This document shows, one piece after another, positions 27,813 to 37,300 of a DNA stretch of 64,000 bases. The position numbers and the translations under genes were made by a program. The notes beneath the pieces were generated by a model, which saw only the letters and a program-made list of their open reading frames with translations, was not told the DNA's origin and made no database searches. Source of the stretch: Psychrobacillus vulpis (lineage in GTDB: Bacteria > Bacillota > Bacilli > Bacillales_A > Planococcaceae); contig NZ_VDGI01000015.1 of NCBI RefSeq assembly GCF_006861825.1, positions 49,014 through 113,013 on the forward strand. The letters run 5' to 3'. The first letter of the stretch is position 1. The number at the start of each line of letters is the position of its first letter.

Positions 27813-28912
27813 CAGAAGCACCAAAATGTATTGGTTGTGGTACAACTATTCAAACAGAAAATATTGGGGATCCAGGCTATGCGCCTGTATCTTCATTAGA
27901 AAAAGAATTTATTATTTGTCAACGTTGTTTTCGACTGAAAAATTATAATGAATTACAGCCGGTTTCATTAACAGATGATGATTTTTTACGTATATTAAAT
28001 GGTTTAGGTACGCAAAAAGGATTAATCGTTAAAATTGTTGATATTTTTGATTTCAACGGAAGCTGGTTACCAGGATTGCATCGTTTTGTTGGAAATAACC
28101 CAATACTTTTAATAGCAAACAAAGCGGATTTGCTACCAAAGTCTGTTAAGAAAAACAAAGTGATTAATTGGATGAAGCAAGAAGCGAAAAAACTAGGACT
28201 TTCTCCAATTGATGTACTTTTTGTTAGTGCGCATAAAGGTACGGGAATGCCTGAAGCAATTGAAGCCATTGAGCATTATCGAAAAGGCGAAAATGTATAT
28301 GTAGTTGGTTGTACAAACGTTGGTAAATCGACATTTATTAATCGAATAATTAAACATGCAACGGGAGAAGATGCTGTTATTACTACTTCTCATTTCCCGG
28401 GGACAACCCTCGATATGATTGAAATTCCATTAGATGATACGAAAGCGCTTTTTGATACGCCTGGAATTATTAATCATCATCAAATGGCTCATTATCTAAA
28501 TCCAACTGAGTTGAAATTTATTACACCTAAAAAAGAAATTAAACCAAAAGTGTTTCAGTTAAACAGTGAGCAGACGCTGTTCTTAGGTGGCCTGTCTCGT
28601 TTTGATTTCATCAAAGGAAAAAGATCTGCGTTTACATGTCATATTGCAAATGATATTCCGATTCATCGTACGAAATTAGAAAATGCGGATAATTTATATA
28701 AAGAACATAAAGGGAAGCTATTATCTCCACCTTCGGAACAATATGTGGATTTACTACCACCTCTAGTGAGACATGAATTTAAAATTAATGACCCTAAAAC
28801 AGATATTGTTTTCTCTGGTCTTGGTTGGATAACTGTTCAACATGGGGACGTAATTGTTGCAGCACATGCGCCAGCTGGAGTGGAAGTTTCTATTCGTCCA
28901 TCGCTAATATAG
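27809..28912 (+). CDS. yqeH: Ribosome biogenesis GTPase YqeH
   Basis: A circularly permuted GTPase needed for 30S assembly. The N-terminal zinc finger is CIGCG...CQRC (residues 7-10 and about 37-40). GTPase motifs occur in the order G4 (NKAD), G5 (SAHKG), G1 (GCTNVGKST), G3 (DTPG). The C-terminal treble-clef/RNA-binding part follows. The start GTG 27809 overlaps the yqeG stop and has GGAGGAAG upstream; the in-frame ATG at 27794 lies before that site. 367 aa. Confidence 0.95.
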   Translation: MTEAPKCIGCGTTIQTENIGDPGYAPVSSLEKEFIICQRCFRLKNYNELQPVSLTDDDFLRILNGLGTQKGLIVKIVDIFDFNGSWLPGLHRFVGNNPILLIANKADLLPKSVKKNKVINWMKQEAKKLGLSPIDVLFVSAHKGTGMPEAIEAIEHYRKGENVYVVGCTNVGKSTFINRIIKHATGEDAVITTSHFPGTTLDMIEIPLDDTKALFDTPGIINHHQMAHYLNPTELKFITPKKEIKPKVFQLNSEQTLFLGGLSRFDFIKGKRSAFTCHIANDIPIHRTKLENADNLYKEHKGKLLSPPSEQYVDLLPPLVRHEFKINDPKTDIVFSGLGWITVQHGDVIVAAHAPAGVEVSIRPSLI

Positions 28913-28923
28913 GAGGGGAAAAG

Positions 28924-29754
28924 ATGAAGAAATGGTTTGCAGTTATTGGGAATCCTATATCACACTCACTATCTCCTTTTATGCATGAGACATGGTTACA
29001 AGAAAATAACATAGATGCCAGCTACATACCTATCCAAGTTGAAGAAGGAAAGCTTGAGGATGCTGTAAAAGGTCTGAAACTACTTGGATGTAGTGGTTGG
29101 AATGTTACAGTACCATACAAAGAAGCAATTATTCCTTTTTTGGATGAAATTGATGATTCGGCAAAAGGTGTTGGTGCCGTAAATACAGTAGTAAAAACGG
29201 AAGATAATCGTTTTGTCGGCTACAACACGGATGGTTTAGGATTTATCCAATCTCTTGGAGAGATACAAAGTGAAAACCGAGTACTTATTATAGGTGCAGG
29301 GGGAGCAGCTAGAGGAATTGTTCATGCATTAAAGCAATCTGGATTCCACCATCTGTACGTTGCTAATCGAACGTATTTGAATGCGGAAAAATTGACTTTA
29401 GATGCTCAGGCTGGACAAGCCCTTACACTCCAAGAAGCAGAGGCTAAGTTGGGACATTTCGATATTATTATTCAAACAACACCTCAAGGTATGAAAAATC
29501 AAGCTGAATCATTACCAATTCGGTTAAATAATATAAAAGAACATGCAATTGTTGCAGATATTGTATATAATCCATTAGTTACCCCATTTTTAGAAGAAGC
29601 AAGAAAATACAATGTTCGTACGATAAACGGATTAGGAATGCTTATTCATCAAGGAGCAATTGCTTTTTCTTATTGGAATGGAATAAACCCAAGTTCAGAT
29701 AAAATGATGGAACGATTAACGATGCAATTAGGAGGAAATTATGTTAACAGGTAA
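28924..29754 (+). CDS. aroE: Shikimate dehydrogenase
   Basis: NADPH-dependent reduction of 3-dehydroshikimate to shikimate in aromatic amino-acid synthesis. 276 aa; NPISHSLSPFMHE near the start binds shikimate, NVTVPYKE carries the catalytic Lys, and GAGGAARG is the NADP loop. ATG 28924 has GGAGGGG upstream. It lies between yqeH and yhbY as in B. subtilis. Confidence 0.96.
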   Translation: MKKWFAVIGNPISHSLSPFMHETWLQENNIDASYIPIQVEEGKLEDAVKGLKLLGCSGWNVTVPYKEAIIPFLDEIDDSAKGVGAVNTVVKTEDNRFVGYNTDGLGFIQSLGEIQSENRVLIIGAGGAARGIVHALKQSGFHHLYVANRTYLNAEKLTLDAQAGQALTLQEAEAKLGHFDIIIQTTPQGMKNQAESLPIRLNNIKEHAIVADIVYNPLVTPFLEEARKYNVRTINGLGMLIHQGAIAFSYWNGINPSSDKMMERLTMQLGGNYVNR

Positions 29755-30046
29755 ACAAAAAAGATTTTTACGCAGTGAGGCACATCACTTACAACCTATT
29801 TTTCAAGTAGGTAAAGGTGGGGTAAATGAAGCAATGGTTAAACAAATTGGAGAAGCATTAGAAGTTCGTGAACTAATTAAAATTAGTATTTTACAAAACT
29901 GTGAAGACGAAAAACATGAAGTTGCAGAACAATTAGCGAAAGAAGCTAATGCTGAACTTGTACAGCTGATTGGTTTAACAGTAGTGTTATATAAACCATC
30001 AAAAAATAATAAAAGAATCGAGCTTCCAAAAGCGAGTAGAGCATGA
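29741..30046 (+). CDS. yhbY: Ribosome assembly RNA-binding protein YhbY (YqeI)
   Basis: A 101-aa CRM-domain protein that associates with pre-50S particles. LTGKQKRFLRSEAHHLQPIFQVGKGGV is split over the conserved GxxG-like loop (KGGV). It overlaps the end of aroE by 14 nt and the nadD start by 4 nt, showing tight coupling. Confidence 0.94.
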   Translation: MLTGKQKRFLRSEAHHLQPIFQVGKGGVNEAMVKQIGEALEVRELIKISILQNCEDEKHEVAEQLAKEANAELVQLIGLTVVLYKPSKNNKRIELPKASRA

Positions 30047-30615
30047 GTAAAAAAGTTGGCATATTAGGTGGTACGTTTAATCCACCGCATATTGGTCATT
30101 TAATCATTGCTAACGAAGTGTTACATGCTCTGAATTTAGATGAAGTGCGATTTATGCCAAACGCGACTCCTCCTCATAAACGAATGGACGAGCGCGTTTC
30201 AGCAAATAATAGACTAGAAATGGTGAAGAGAGCAATTAAAGATGTTCCGAAAATGGCTGTTGAAACGATTGAATTGGATCGTGGTGGCACATCCTATACA
30301 TTCGACACAATGGAACTTCTACTAGCAAGGGAGCCATTTTCTAAGTTTTTTTTCATTATTGGTGGGGACCAGGTCGAATATTTACCTAATTGGTACCGAA
30401 TAGATGATCTAGTAAAGAAAGTGCAAATTGTGGGAGTTCCTAGACCAAATACATCGATTGAAACCGCATATCCTATTATTAAATTGGATATCCCTCAAAT
30501 TGATTTATCTTCAACGCTTGTACGAAATCGACTAGAGAATGGGAAAACTACTAGGTATCTCATCCCTGAATTAGTGAGAGATTTCATTCAAAAGGAGAAG
30601 TTATATGAAATTTGA
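30043..30615 (+). CDS. nadD: Nicotinate-nucleotide adenylyltransferase
   Basis: Forms deamido-NAD from nicotinate mononucleotide and ATP. 190 aa; GGTFNPPHIGH (9-19) is the nucleotidyltransferase HxGH motif and SSTLVR near the C-terminus is the second motif. It overlaps yhbY (ATGA) and yqeK (11 nt). Confidence 0.96.
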   Translation: MSKKVGILGGTFNPPHIGHLIIANEVLHALNLDEVRFMPNATPPHKRMDERVSANNRLEMVKRAIKDVPKMAVETIELDRGGTSYTFDTMELLLAREPFSKFFFIIGGDQVEYLPNWYRIDDLVKKVQIVGVPRPNTSIETAYPIIKLDIPQIDLSSTLVRNRLENGKTTRYLIPELVRDFIQKEKLYEI

Positions 30616-31171
30616 TAATCTTCTGGAACAGATGAAAGACCGAATGCCTCTGAAGCGATGGGAGCATACAAAAGGTGTAGCAACTACTGCAGTGTATTTG
30701 TCAGAAAAATACGGTGAGGATCTGGAAAAGGCTGAAATTGCAGGAATTTTACATGATGTTGTAAAGTTTGCTCATAAAGAATGGTTAAAAGAGATCATTA
30801 TTTCAGAAGAGATGGATCCTTTACTATTAACGTTTCATCATGAGTTATGGCATGCTCCGGTAGGAAGTTTTGTTGCAAAAAACGAATTTCTAATTGAGGA
30901 TAATGACATTCTACAAGCAATTCGTTATCATACGACCGGGAGAGCGGGAATGTCCAAGCTAGAAAAAATTATCTATATATCGGATATGATTGAACCAAGT
31001 CGAAATTTTCTTGGGATAGAAGTGTTAAGAGAAAAGGCAGAAAAAGATTTAGAAGAAGCAATGATTAGTTGTGTTACGCATAGTCTTCAATTTTTGATTG
31101 AAAAAAAACAACCGGTATTTCCGGATTCATTTCATTGTTACAATGATTTGATAATAAGAAAGGAAAAGTGA
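30605..31171 (+). CDS. yqeK: HD-domain hydrolase YqeK (symmetrical Ap4A hydrolase)
   Basis: A 188-aa HD-superfamily protein; B. subtilis YqeK cleaves diadenosine tetraphosphate to two ADP. Metal ligands are in HTKGVATTAVYL, AGILHDVVKFA and the later AIRYHTTG and YISDMIEPSR. It lies between nadD and rsfS. Confidence 0.92.
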   Translation: MKFDNLLEQMKDRMPLKRWEHTKGVATTAVYLSEKYGEDLEKAEIAGILHDVVKFAHKEWLKEIIISEEMDPLLLTFHHELWHAPVGSFVAKNEFLIEDNDILQAIRYHTTGRAGMSKLEKIIYISDMIEPSRNFLGIEVLREKAEKDLEEAMISCVTHSLQFLIEKKQPVFPDSFHCYNDLIIRKEK

Positions 31172-31175
31172 ATGA

Positions 31176-31526
31176 ATGAATTCCTCAACATTATTAGAAA
31201 TAGCTTATAAAGCAGCAGACGACAAACGTGCAGACGATATTGTCGTACTAAATATGAAAGGTGTTTCACTACTTGCAGATTATTTTTTAATCTGCCATGC
31301 AAGCTCTGATCGCCAAGTCCAAGCTATTGCAAAAGAACTTTCAGAACAAGCAAGTCTTGCAGGATATAACGTTAAACGTTTAGAAGGCTTTGATGAAGCA
31401 AGATGGATCTTAGTTGATATGGGAGACGTTGTTGCACATGTATTCCATAAAGATGAGCGATCTTATTACAATTTGGAACGTCTTTGGGGAGATGCTCCGA
31501 TGATTGAAGTAGGGCTAGACGCTTAA
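31176..31526 (+). CDS. rsfS: Ribosome silencing factor RsfS
   Basis: Binds L14 on the 50S subunit and blocks subunit joining in starvation; 116 aa. KGVSLLADYFLICHASSDRQ and GFDEARWILVDMGDVVAHVF are the family core. ATG 31176 (frame of NSSTLLEIA) is used; an ATG 4 nt earlier is out of frame. It overlaps yqeM by one base. Confidence 0.94.
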   Translation: MNSSTLLEIAYKAADDKRADDIVVLNMKGVSLLADYFLICHASSDRQVQAIAKELSEQASLAGYNVKRLEGFDEARWILVDMGDVVAHVFHKDERSYYNLERLWGDAPMIEVGLDA

Positions 31527-32263
31527 TGGCCATGTACGACCAATTTGCGTTCATCTATGATCGATTAATGTCAGATATACCATATGCAAAGTATGTAGAA
31601 TGGGTGCAAAAAGAAGCACCCATTTCTAAAGGAAATAAATTAGTCGATATTGGATGCGGGACTGGAGTATTAAGTATTGAATTTTCGAAAGCAGGCTATG
31701 ATGTTGTTGGCGTTGACTTATCGGAATCTATGCTGACTGTTGCACATAATCGAAGTATTGAAAATAATACACATATATCATTCATTTGTCAGTCCATGAC
31801 AGCTCTAGATGGAATAGAGGATATTAATGTTGCGGTTATAGCAATCGATTCTTTAAATTATTTAGAAACATTAGAAGAAGTTGAACAAACATTTCAGCAT
31901 ATAGCTCATTCTCTTGTAACTGGTGGTCAATTGTTTTTTGATATCCACTCACTTTATAAAATGAACGTCATATATCCAAATGGACCATTTACTTTTGAAG
32001 ATGAACATGTAGCATATATTTGGAATACTGAAATTGGTGAAGAAGATCACTCTATTTATCATGACATCACGTTTTTTGTTCAAGATGATCAAGATTATTA
32101 TAAACGATTTGAAGAATCACATTATCAGAGAACGTTTCCAATTGGAACTTATGTCGACCTTTTAAAAGCAATTGGTTTCTCTTCTGTTACAGTTTCTACT
32201 AACATTTTTGGAGAACAGAAAGAGGAAGAAGTAGAGAGAATTTTTATTCATGCTATTAAATAG
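31526..32263 (+). CDS. yqeM: Class I SAM-dependent methyltransferase YqeM
   Basis: A 245-aa methyltransferase with SAM motif VDIGCGTGVLSIEF near residue 39 and GVDLSESML after it. The substrate is unknown; the gene is always in the rsfS-comE neighbourhood in Bacillales. It is the last gene before a terminator. Confidence 0.88.
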   Translation: MAMYDQFAFIYDRLMSDIPYAKYVEWVQKEAPISKGNKLVDIGCGTGVLSIEFSKAGYDVVGVDLSESMLTVAHNRSIENNTHISFICQSMTALDGIEDINVAVIAIDSLNYLETLEEVEQTFQHIAHSLVTGGQLFFDIHSLYKMNVIYPNGPFTFEDEHVAYIWNTEIGEEDHSIYHDITFFVQDDQDYYKRFEESHYQRTFPIGTYVDLLKAIGFSSVTVSTNIFGEQKEEEVERIFIHAIK

Positions 32264-32275
32264 TTCTTTCCAACA

Positions 32276-32328
32276 AGAGGTAAATTTAGTATAGTTTCAT
32301 TAACTCCATATAATTTACCTCTTTTTTG
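32276..32328 (+). terminator. Terminator of the yqeG-yqeM operon
   Basis: AGAGGTAAATT pairs with AATTTACCTCT across a 25-nt loop, followed by TTTTTT. Confidence 0.75.
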
Positions 32329-32334
32329 GAGAGG

Positions 32335-32958
32335 ATGATATTTCTGTTTCTAACTTTTATGCAGAAATATAAGAAAAAACTGTTACTCCCAACGACAGTT
32401 GTTATTCTTATAGTTATTTCCCTAATTTATTTCCAATTCAATTCAGCAAATCCCACAGCTGATTCAATTCAACCAATCCCATTAAATGAACCATTTATAT
32501 TTGAAGATGAAACAACAACTGAATATAGTGAAAATAATCCCATATTCGTCGAGGTAAAAGGTGCAGTAAATAAGCCAGGAGTGTATGAATTATCTTCCGG
32601 TGATCGAGTCTTAAAAGCTATAGATTTAGCTGGAGGTTATTTGACTGAAAGTGATAGTACTAGTATTAATCATGCGCAAAAAGTAGAAGATGAAATGGTT
32701 ATTTATGTACCGATTCAGGGAGAAGAAGTAGAACAGTTGCAAATATCACATGGAGAAAATTCCAACTTAATAAATATAAATAAAGCGGATGCAGCACTTC
32801 TTTCTACCTTACCTGGAATCGGTCCTGCTAAAGCAGAGGCTATTCTTTCATATCGAAATGAGAATGGAAAATTTCAAGAAACCGGCGATCTGATGAAAGT
32901 AACAGGAATCGGTCAAAAAACGTATGAAAAACTTGAATCTCTTATAACTGTAAAGTAA
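32335..32958 (+). CDS. comEA: Competence DNA receptor ComEA
   Basis: A membrane-anchored DNA-binding protein for transformation. It has a transmembrane helix (about 17-36, after KKK), an SLBB domain (VEVKGAVNKPGVYELSSGDRV) and two C-terminal helix-hairpin-helix motifs (LLSTLPGIGPAKAEAILSYR, VTGIGQKTYEKLE). 207 aa from ATG 32335. That start is uncertain: GGAGAGG abuts it, and the next ATG is at 32359. Confidence 0.92.
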   Translation: MIFLFLTFMQKYKKKLLLPTTVVILIVISLIYFQFNSANPTADSIQPIPLNEPFIFEDETTTEYSENNPIFVEVKGAVNKPGVYELSSGDRVLKAIDLAGGYLTESDSTSINHAQKVEDEMVIYVPIQGEEVEQLQISHGENSNLININKADAALLSTLPGIGPAKAEAILSYRNENGKFQETGDLMKVTGIGQKTYEKLESLITVK

Positions 32959-33030
32959 TAAACTGTGATATTGACGTATGTGTGGACAAACTACTAAACT
33001 AAAAGAAGTATTAATCTAGGAGGTAGTTAT

Positions 33031-33594
33031 ATGGAGCGTATCACATGGGACCAATTTTTCATGGCACAAAGCCATTTACTTGCATTAAGAAGTACATGCA
33101 CACGTCTAGCTGTAGGTGCAACAATCGTCCGAGATCGTCGGATTATGGCAGGAGGCTATAACGGATCTATTTCAGGTGGAGATCATTGTATTGATCATGG
33201 TTGTTATGTTGTAGATAATCATTGTGTTCGTACTATTCACGCTGAGATGAACGCTCTTTTGCAATGTGCAAAATATGGTATATCGGTAAGTGGAGCAGAT
33301 TTATATGTTACACATTTTCCATGTTTACCATGTACAAAGTCCATTATACAATCTGGAATTTCAAGACTGTATTACGCGCAGGATTATAAAAATAATGAAT
33401 ATGCAATAGAGTTATTAAAGCAAGCGGGTGTAGAGGTTATACACGTGCCTTTCGATGAGCGGAAAATTGATTTCTTAAGTGATGAAAAAATTGCACTTTA
33501 TATGGAGCTTATGACAAAACTGCGTGAGAAGGGAGCAAGTAAAGAAGAATTGGCACCTTATGAAATGAAGGTGGCAGAATTATTCGGAGTATAA
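33031..33594 (+). CDS. comEB: dCMP deaminase ComEB
   Basis: A zinc-dependent deoxycytidylate deaminase, 187 aa. Zinc ligands are in HAEMNALL and PCLPC. It is in the comE operon but not needed for transformation in B. subtilis. ATG 33031 has AGGAGGTAG 7 nt upstream. Confidence 0.94.
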   Translation: MERITWDQFFMAQSHLLALRSTCTRLAVGATIVRDRRIMAGGYNGSISGGDHCIDHGCYVVDNHCVRTIHAEMNALLQCAKYGISVSGADLYVTHFPCLPCTKSIIQSGISRLYYAQDYKNNEYAIELLKQAGVEVIHVPFDERKIDFLSDEKIALYMELMTKLREKGASKEELAPYEMKVAELFGV

Positions 33595-33596
33595 CG

Positions 33597-35873
33597 ATTC
33601 GAGGTAACTTAGTATACATAGCCTTATCCATTATTATTGCTGCATTAGCTGCTTATGAATCGATAAGGCTACTGTTCTTACTAGCGATTCTTCTTTGTTG
33701 GTTAATTTACAAACGTAAACAGATTTTTTTTATCGTTTTATCCATAACTATTGGATGTCTATCCTATTTATATATTAAGAATGAAATACCGGTTTCATCT
33801 GAAACAATAGTATCCGAAATTACTTGGACAGATTTATACAAGATAGATGGTCGTTTTATTAGAGGGTTTGCAATAGGAGATGATTATAAAAAGTGGTATG
33901 TGCAATTGAAATTACATTCTGAGCAAGAGAAGATTGCATTGATGAATGAGTCTCTTACAGGTAAAGTTTTTTTAGTAGAAGCATTTCATGTTCCTAAACG
34001 GCCAATGTCTCATGCATATGCTTTTGATATGGATGAATATTTAAAAAGTTATGGTGCAGTAGGAGCAATTGAAGCTGAGCGATATCAGATTGCTGGCGAA
34101 AAAAAAGATTTTGTAAGTTATATGGCTTCAAAGCGATTTCAAATGAAGCAGCATATAAGATCTACATTTCCAGAATCTTTACAATCCGAAGCTGAAGCTC
34201 TATTAATCGGAAGTCGTGAACAAATGCCGTCTGAAATGCAAAAAGCTTATCAAACGTTAGGGATAACTCATTTATTTGCTATTTCTGGCCTCCATGTTGC
34301 GTTAGTGGCTTTATTACTCTATGAGTGTCTTCTGCGGGTAGGTATTAGAAAAGGAACAGCTAATTGGATTTTAATCTTAGCATTACCACTTTATGCATTT
34401 ATAGCAGGAGGTGCACCATCTGTTTGGAGATCGGTTTCGGTCACAGAACTAGTATTGTTGAGTATGTTATGTAAGAAAAGACTTGCAATAGATGATGCAT
34501 TTGCACTTAGCATTATTTGTTTTGTATTGTATCAGCCATGGATTATTTTTCAAATAGGTTTTCAATTATCCTATTTAGCAGCATTTTCTCTTATTTATTC
34601 TTCTTCCAATTTGTTAAGTAATGCTTCTTTTATTAAACAATCGTTCGTCATAACTGCAGTATGTCAGCTTATAGTCTATCCTGTTCTTCTCTATCAATTT
34701 TATGAAGTCTCCGTATCCTCTTTTCTTGCGAATTTGCTTTTCGTCCCTTTGTTTACCTTTGTTATATTACCTTTCAATTTCTTTTTCTTCTTTCTTACCT
34801 ATTTATCCACTCCTATTAGCAAACTATTATTTTCTATGTATGAGCCTTTACGAAGCTTATTGGAGAAATTCATAGTTTATATTAGTAGCTTTCCATTTCA
34901 ATTATGGAATCCTATGAAACCAACTTTATTCTTAATATTCATTGCCTATTTGGCAGTATTTATCTTTTTCATTTCTATAGAGAGTAAGAAAAGTAAATTA
35001 TTTAGTATTGTAATTCTTTTTATACCAATGGTAATAATTCATTTGGTGCCATATGTAGACTCGTCAACAAAGATAACATTTCTAAATGTTGGACAAGGAG
35101 ACTGCATCATAATTGAAATGCCTTATCGGAAAGAGGTCATCATGATTGATACTGGAGGGCTTTTAAGATTTGACCAAGAAGCTTGGAAAGATACTAAAGA
35201 GGTTTATGAAGTGGGAAGGGAAATTGTCGTCCCTTTTTTAAAAGGGAAAGGTATCACCAAAATTGATATACTTATAATAACGCATGCAGATGCAGATCAT
35301 ATGGAAGGTGCAGAAGAAATATTAGAAGAAATTAGAGTGAAAGAGGTCCACATTACACCTAGTTCATTTAGAAAAGAGATTATGAATGACTTAATGGAAG
35401 AGATAAATAAACAACGAATTCCTTTATATGAAAAAAAAGCAGGTGATCATATAAAATCAAAATATTATCAATTTCGATATTTATATCCATTGGATTCAAA
35501 TTATGAAGGTAATAATGATTCACTTGTGTTATCTATGCGAAATTCCTATTTTCATGGTTTATTTATTGGAGATTTAGAAAAACAAGGAGAAGAGGATCTT
35601 GTACGGAACTACTCCAAATCTCTTCAGCATCTAACCTTATTAAAACTAGGTCATCACGGAAGTAAAACATCGAGTAACCAATCATTTTTAGAGCTAACTC
35701 AACCTAAAGTTGCGGTTGTTTCTGCAGGTTATAATAATCGTTATGGTCATCCACATCCGGAAGTGGTGGAGCGTTTAAAATCATTACAAATACCATTTTT
35801 ACAAACAGGTACAGACGGAACAATCCAAGTTGAAATAACAAGAGTTGGGGAGATACTTATTTCTACTCCATAA
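33597..35873 (+). CDS. comEC: DNA uptake channel protein ComEC
   Basis: The inner-membrane channel for single-stranded DNA during transformation: N-terminal DUF4131 region with membrane helices, the Competence domain (FAISGLHVALVALLLYECL), and a C-terminal MBL-fold domain (NVGQGDCIIIEM, THADADHMEG, LGHHGSKTSS). The first canonical start in frame is GTG 33900, which would remove about 100 residues including two helices. The frame is open back to 33564. ATT at 33597 has GGAG 7 nt upstream and gives a family-like I/MRGNLVYIALS start and 758 aa, so it is proposed as the start. Confidence 0.9.
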   Translation: MRGNLVYIALSIIIAALAAYESIRLLFLLAILLCWLIYKRKQIFFIVLSITIGCLSYLYIKNEIPVSSETIVSEITWTDLYKIDGRFIRGFAIGDDYKKWYVQLKLHSEQEKIALMNESLTGKVFLVEAFHVPKRPMSHAYAFDMDEYLKSYGAVGAIEAERYQIAGEKKDFVSYMASKRFQMKQHIRSTFPESLQSEAEALLIGSREQMPSEMQKAYQTLGITHLFAISGLHVALVALLLYECLLRVGIRKGTANWILILALPLYAFIAGGAPSVWRSVSVTELVLLSMLCKKRLAIDDAFALSIICFVLYQPWIIFQIGFQLSYLAAFSLIYSSSNLLSNASFIKQSFVITAVCQLIVYPVLLYQFYEVSVSSFLANLLFVPLFTFVILPFNFFFFFLTYLSTPISKLLFSMYEPLRSLLEKFIVYISSFPFQLWNPMKPTLFLIFIAYLAVFIFFISIESKKSKLFSIVILFIPMVIIHLVPYVDSSTKITFLNVGQGDCIIIEMPYRKEVIMIDTGGLLRFDQEAWKDTKEVYEVGREIVVPFLKGKGITKIDILIITHADADHMEGAEEILEEIRVKEVHITPSSFRKEIMNDLMEEINKQRIPLYEKKAGDHIKSKYYQFRYLYPLDSNYEGNNDSLVLSMRNSYFHGLFIGDLEKQGEEDLVRNYSKSLQHLTLLKLGHHGSKTSSNQSFLELTQPKVAVVSAGYNNRYGHPHPEVVERLKSLQIPFLQTGTDGTIQVEITRVGEILISTP

Positions 35874-35875
35874 AT

Positions 35876-35918
35876 GAGAAAAGGATTTTGCCTTTTTAGA
35901 CAAAATCCTTCTCAGTTA
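35876..35918. terminator. Hairpin between convergent comEC and yqzM
   Basis: GAGAA(AA)GGATTTTG pairs with CAAAATCCTTCTC, with a 2-nt bulge. T content beyond the stem is modest on both strands, so it may serve both genes. Confidence 0.55.
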
Positions 35919-36053
35919 TTATCGAGATACAAATTCAACAATTACCGCAATAAAGAACATTACTGTAAAAAATCCAAAGGAGACTGCGAAACCTACGCCT
36001 GAGTCTATTGCATCGTTACGTTTCGACTGTACATTTTGTTCAAACTCATTCAT
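35919..36053 (-). CDS. yqzM: Small membrane protein YqzM
   Basis: Encodes 44 aa: MNEFEQNVQSKRNDAIDSGV followed by a hydrophobic helix and ending VEFVSR. It matches B. subtilis YqzM, which has the same position and strand between comEC and holA. The start has AGGAGGGG upstream on the minus strand. Function is unknown. Confidence 0.88.
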   Translation of the reverse strand: MNEFEQNVQSKRNDAIDSGVGFAVSFGFFTVMFFIAVIVEFVSR

Positions 36054-36207
36054 TGCTACCCCTCCTATTTCATCCTAATTATAATGGATTGAATATAAAA
36101 AATCTACATAGAATCGCTCATATTTCCTTTACTAAAAGGATTGACACAATTTATACACTTATTTTCATGTATAATAATATTAACAATGTAAAGCAAGGAG
36201 ATCATGT

Positions 36208-37212
36208 ATGATTTCAGAAAAATGGATGCAAATATCAAATAATAAGATTTCGGAAGTATATTTATTATATGGAACAGAATCGTATTTTATAGAAGAGACA
36301 ATTAAAAGATTAAAAAAACAGTTAAGTGAAATTGGAGAATTAGAGATCGTCCACTTTGATTTAGAAGAAAAAAATATTGAAGAAGTAATTTATGAGGCAG
36401 ATACCGTCCCATTTTTCTCTGAGCGGAAGCTTGTTGTTGCGAAAAATGCGTTCTTTTTAAAAGCAACAGAGAAAGGTAAAGAGAAAGTTGTTCATGACAC
36501 AGGTATATTGGAACAATGGTTGCAAAATCCCTCGCCAACTGCAGTTACAGTATTTATAGCGCCTTATGAAAAATTAGATGAACGAAAAAAAGTGACAAAA
36601 TCGATGAAGCAGCATGCCAATGTTATAGAAGCTTCTAGTTTGCAAGTACATGATTTAAAAGGCTGGATTTTACACGAAGTATCAAATCTTGGAAAAACGA
36701 TTACAGAGGATGCTATGGATTGTTTGATCGAAGTAGGAGGTACTAACTTAGTACATTTGCAAACAGAGTTACTGAAAATATCCACTTTTTTAGGCGAATT
36801 AGATGAAATTGATGTTGAAACAGTTAGGCTACTTCTTGTAAGAACATTGGAACAAGATGTTTTTACACTAGGTAATGCTTATCTTAGTGGAAATAAGAGC
36901 GAAGCAATAGAAATATATCATGACTTATTAAAACGAAAAGAAGATCCATTGAAGTTAAATGCACTCATTGTGACTCAAGTACGTCTAATGATTCAAGTAA
37001 GTCATTTAAAGAAAAAAGGTTATCATGCACAGCAAATTGCTAACCAATTAAAAGTGCATCCATATCGAGTAAAATTATTATTTGATAATCCAAGTATTCA
37101 AAATGAAAAAAAACTTCTTTCGACATTAAATGATCTTGCGACAGTAGATTTGCAATTAAAAACATTGAATATCAATCGAGATAGAATTTTAGAAATGTTT
37201 TTAATGAAATAG
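36208..37212 (+). CDS. holA: DNA polymerase III subunit delta
   Basis: The clamp-loader subunit that opens the beta ring; 334 aa. The N-terminus (VYLLYGTESYFIEETIKRLK) and the AAA+-like fold without Walker A match HolA (YqeN). ATG 36208 follows AAGGAGATCATGT. The upstream TATAAT at 36170 has no -35 at normal spacing (TTGACA is 23 bp away). Confidence 0.93.
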   Translation: MISEKWMQISNNKISEVYLLYGTESYFIEETIKRLKKQLSEIGELEIVHFDLEEKNIEEVIYEADTVPFFSERKLVVAKNAFFLKATEKGKEKVVHDTGILEQWLQNPSPTAVTVFIAPYEKLDERKKVTKSMKQHANVIEASSLQVHDLKGWILHEVSNLGKTITEDAMDCLIEVGGTNLVHLQTELLKISTFLGELDEIDVETVRLLLVRTLEQDVFTLGNAYLSGNKSEAIEIYHDLLKRKEDPLKLNALIVTQVRLMIQVSHLKKKGYHAQQIANQLKVHPYRVKLLFDNPSIQNEKKLLSTLNDLATVDLQLKTLNINRDRILEMFLMK

Positions 37213-37264
37213 AAGAAAAATAAAGGGTTTATAGAGAGAATACAATTGGGCATATATCAAAAAG

Positions 37265-37298
37265 AAAGACTGGCCGATGAATCGGATCCAGTCTTTTT
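37265..37298. terminator. Bidirectional terminator between holA and rpsT
   Basis: AAAGACTGG pairs with CCAGTCTTT and an inner CCGATGAATCGG extends the stem. T runs occur on both strands, serving the convergent genes. Confidence 0.85.
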
Positions 37299-37300
37299 AC

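Noticed and set aside
36141..36175. holA promoter TTGACA / TATAAT
   Set aside because: Both boxes are good but 23 bp apart, too far for a normal sigma-A promoter.
36008..36211. 67-codon plus-strand ORF before holA
   Set aside because: It covers yqzM in antisense and overlaps the holA start; yqzM matches a known protein.
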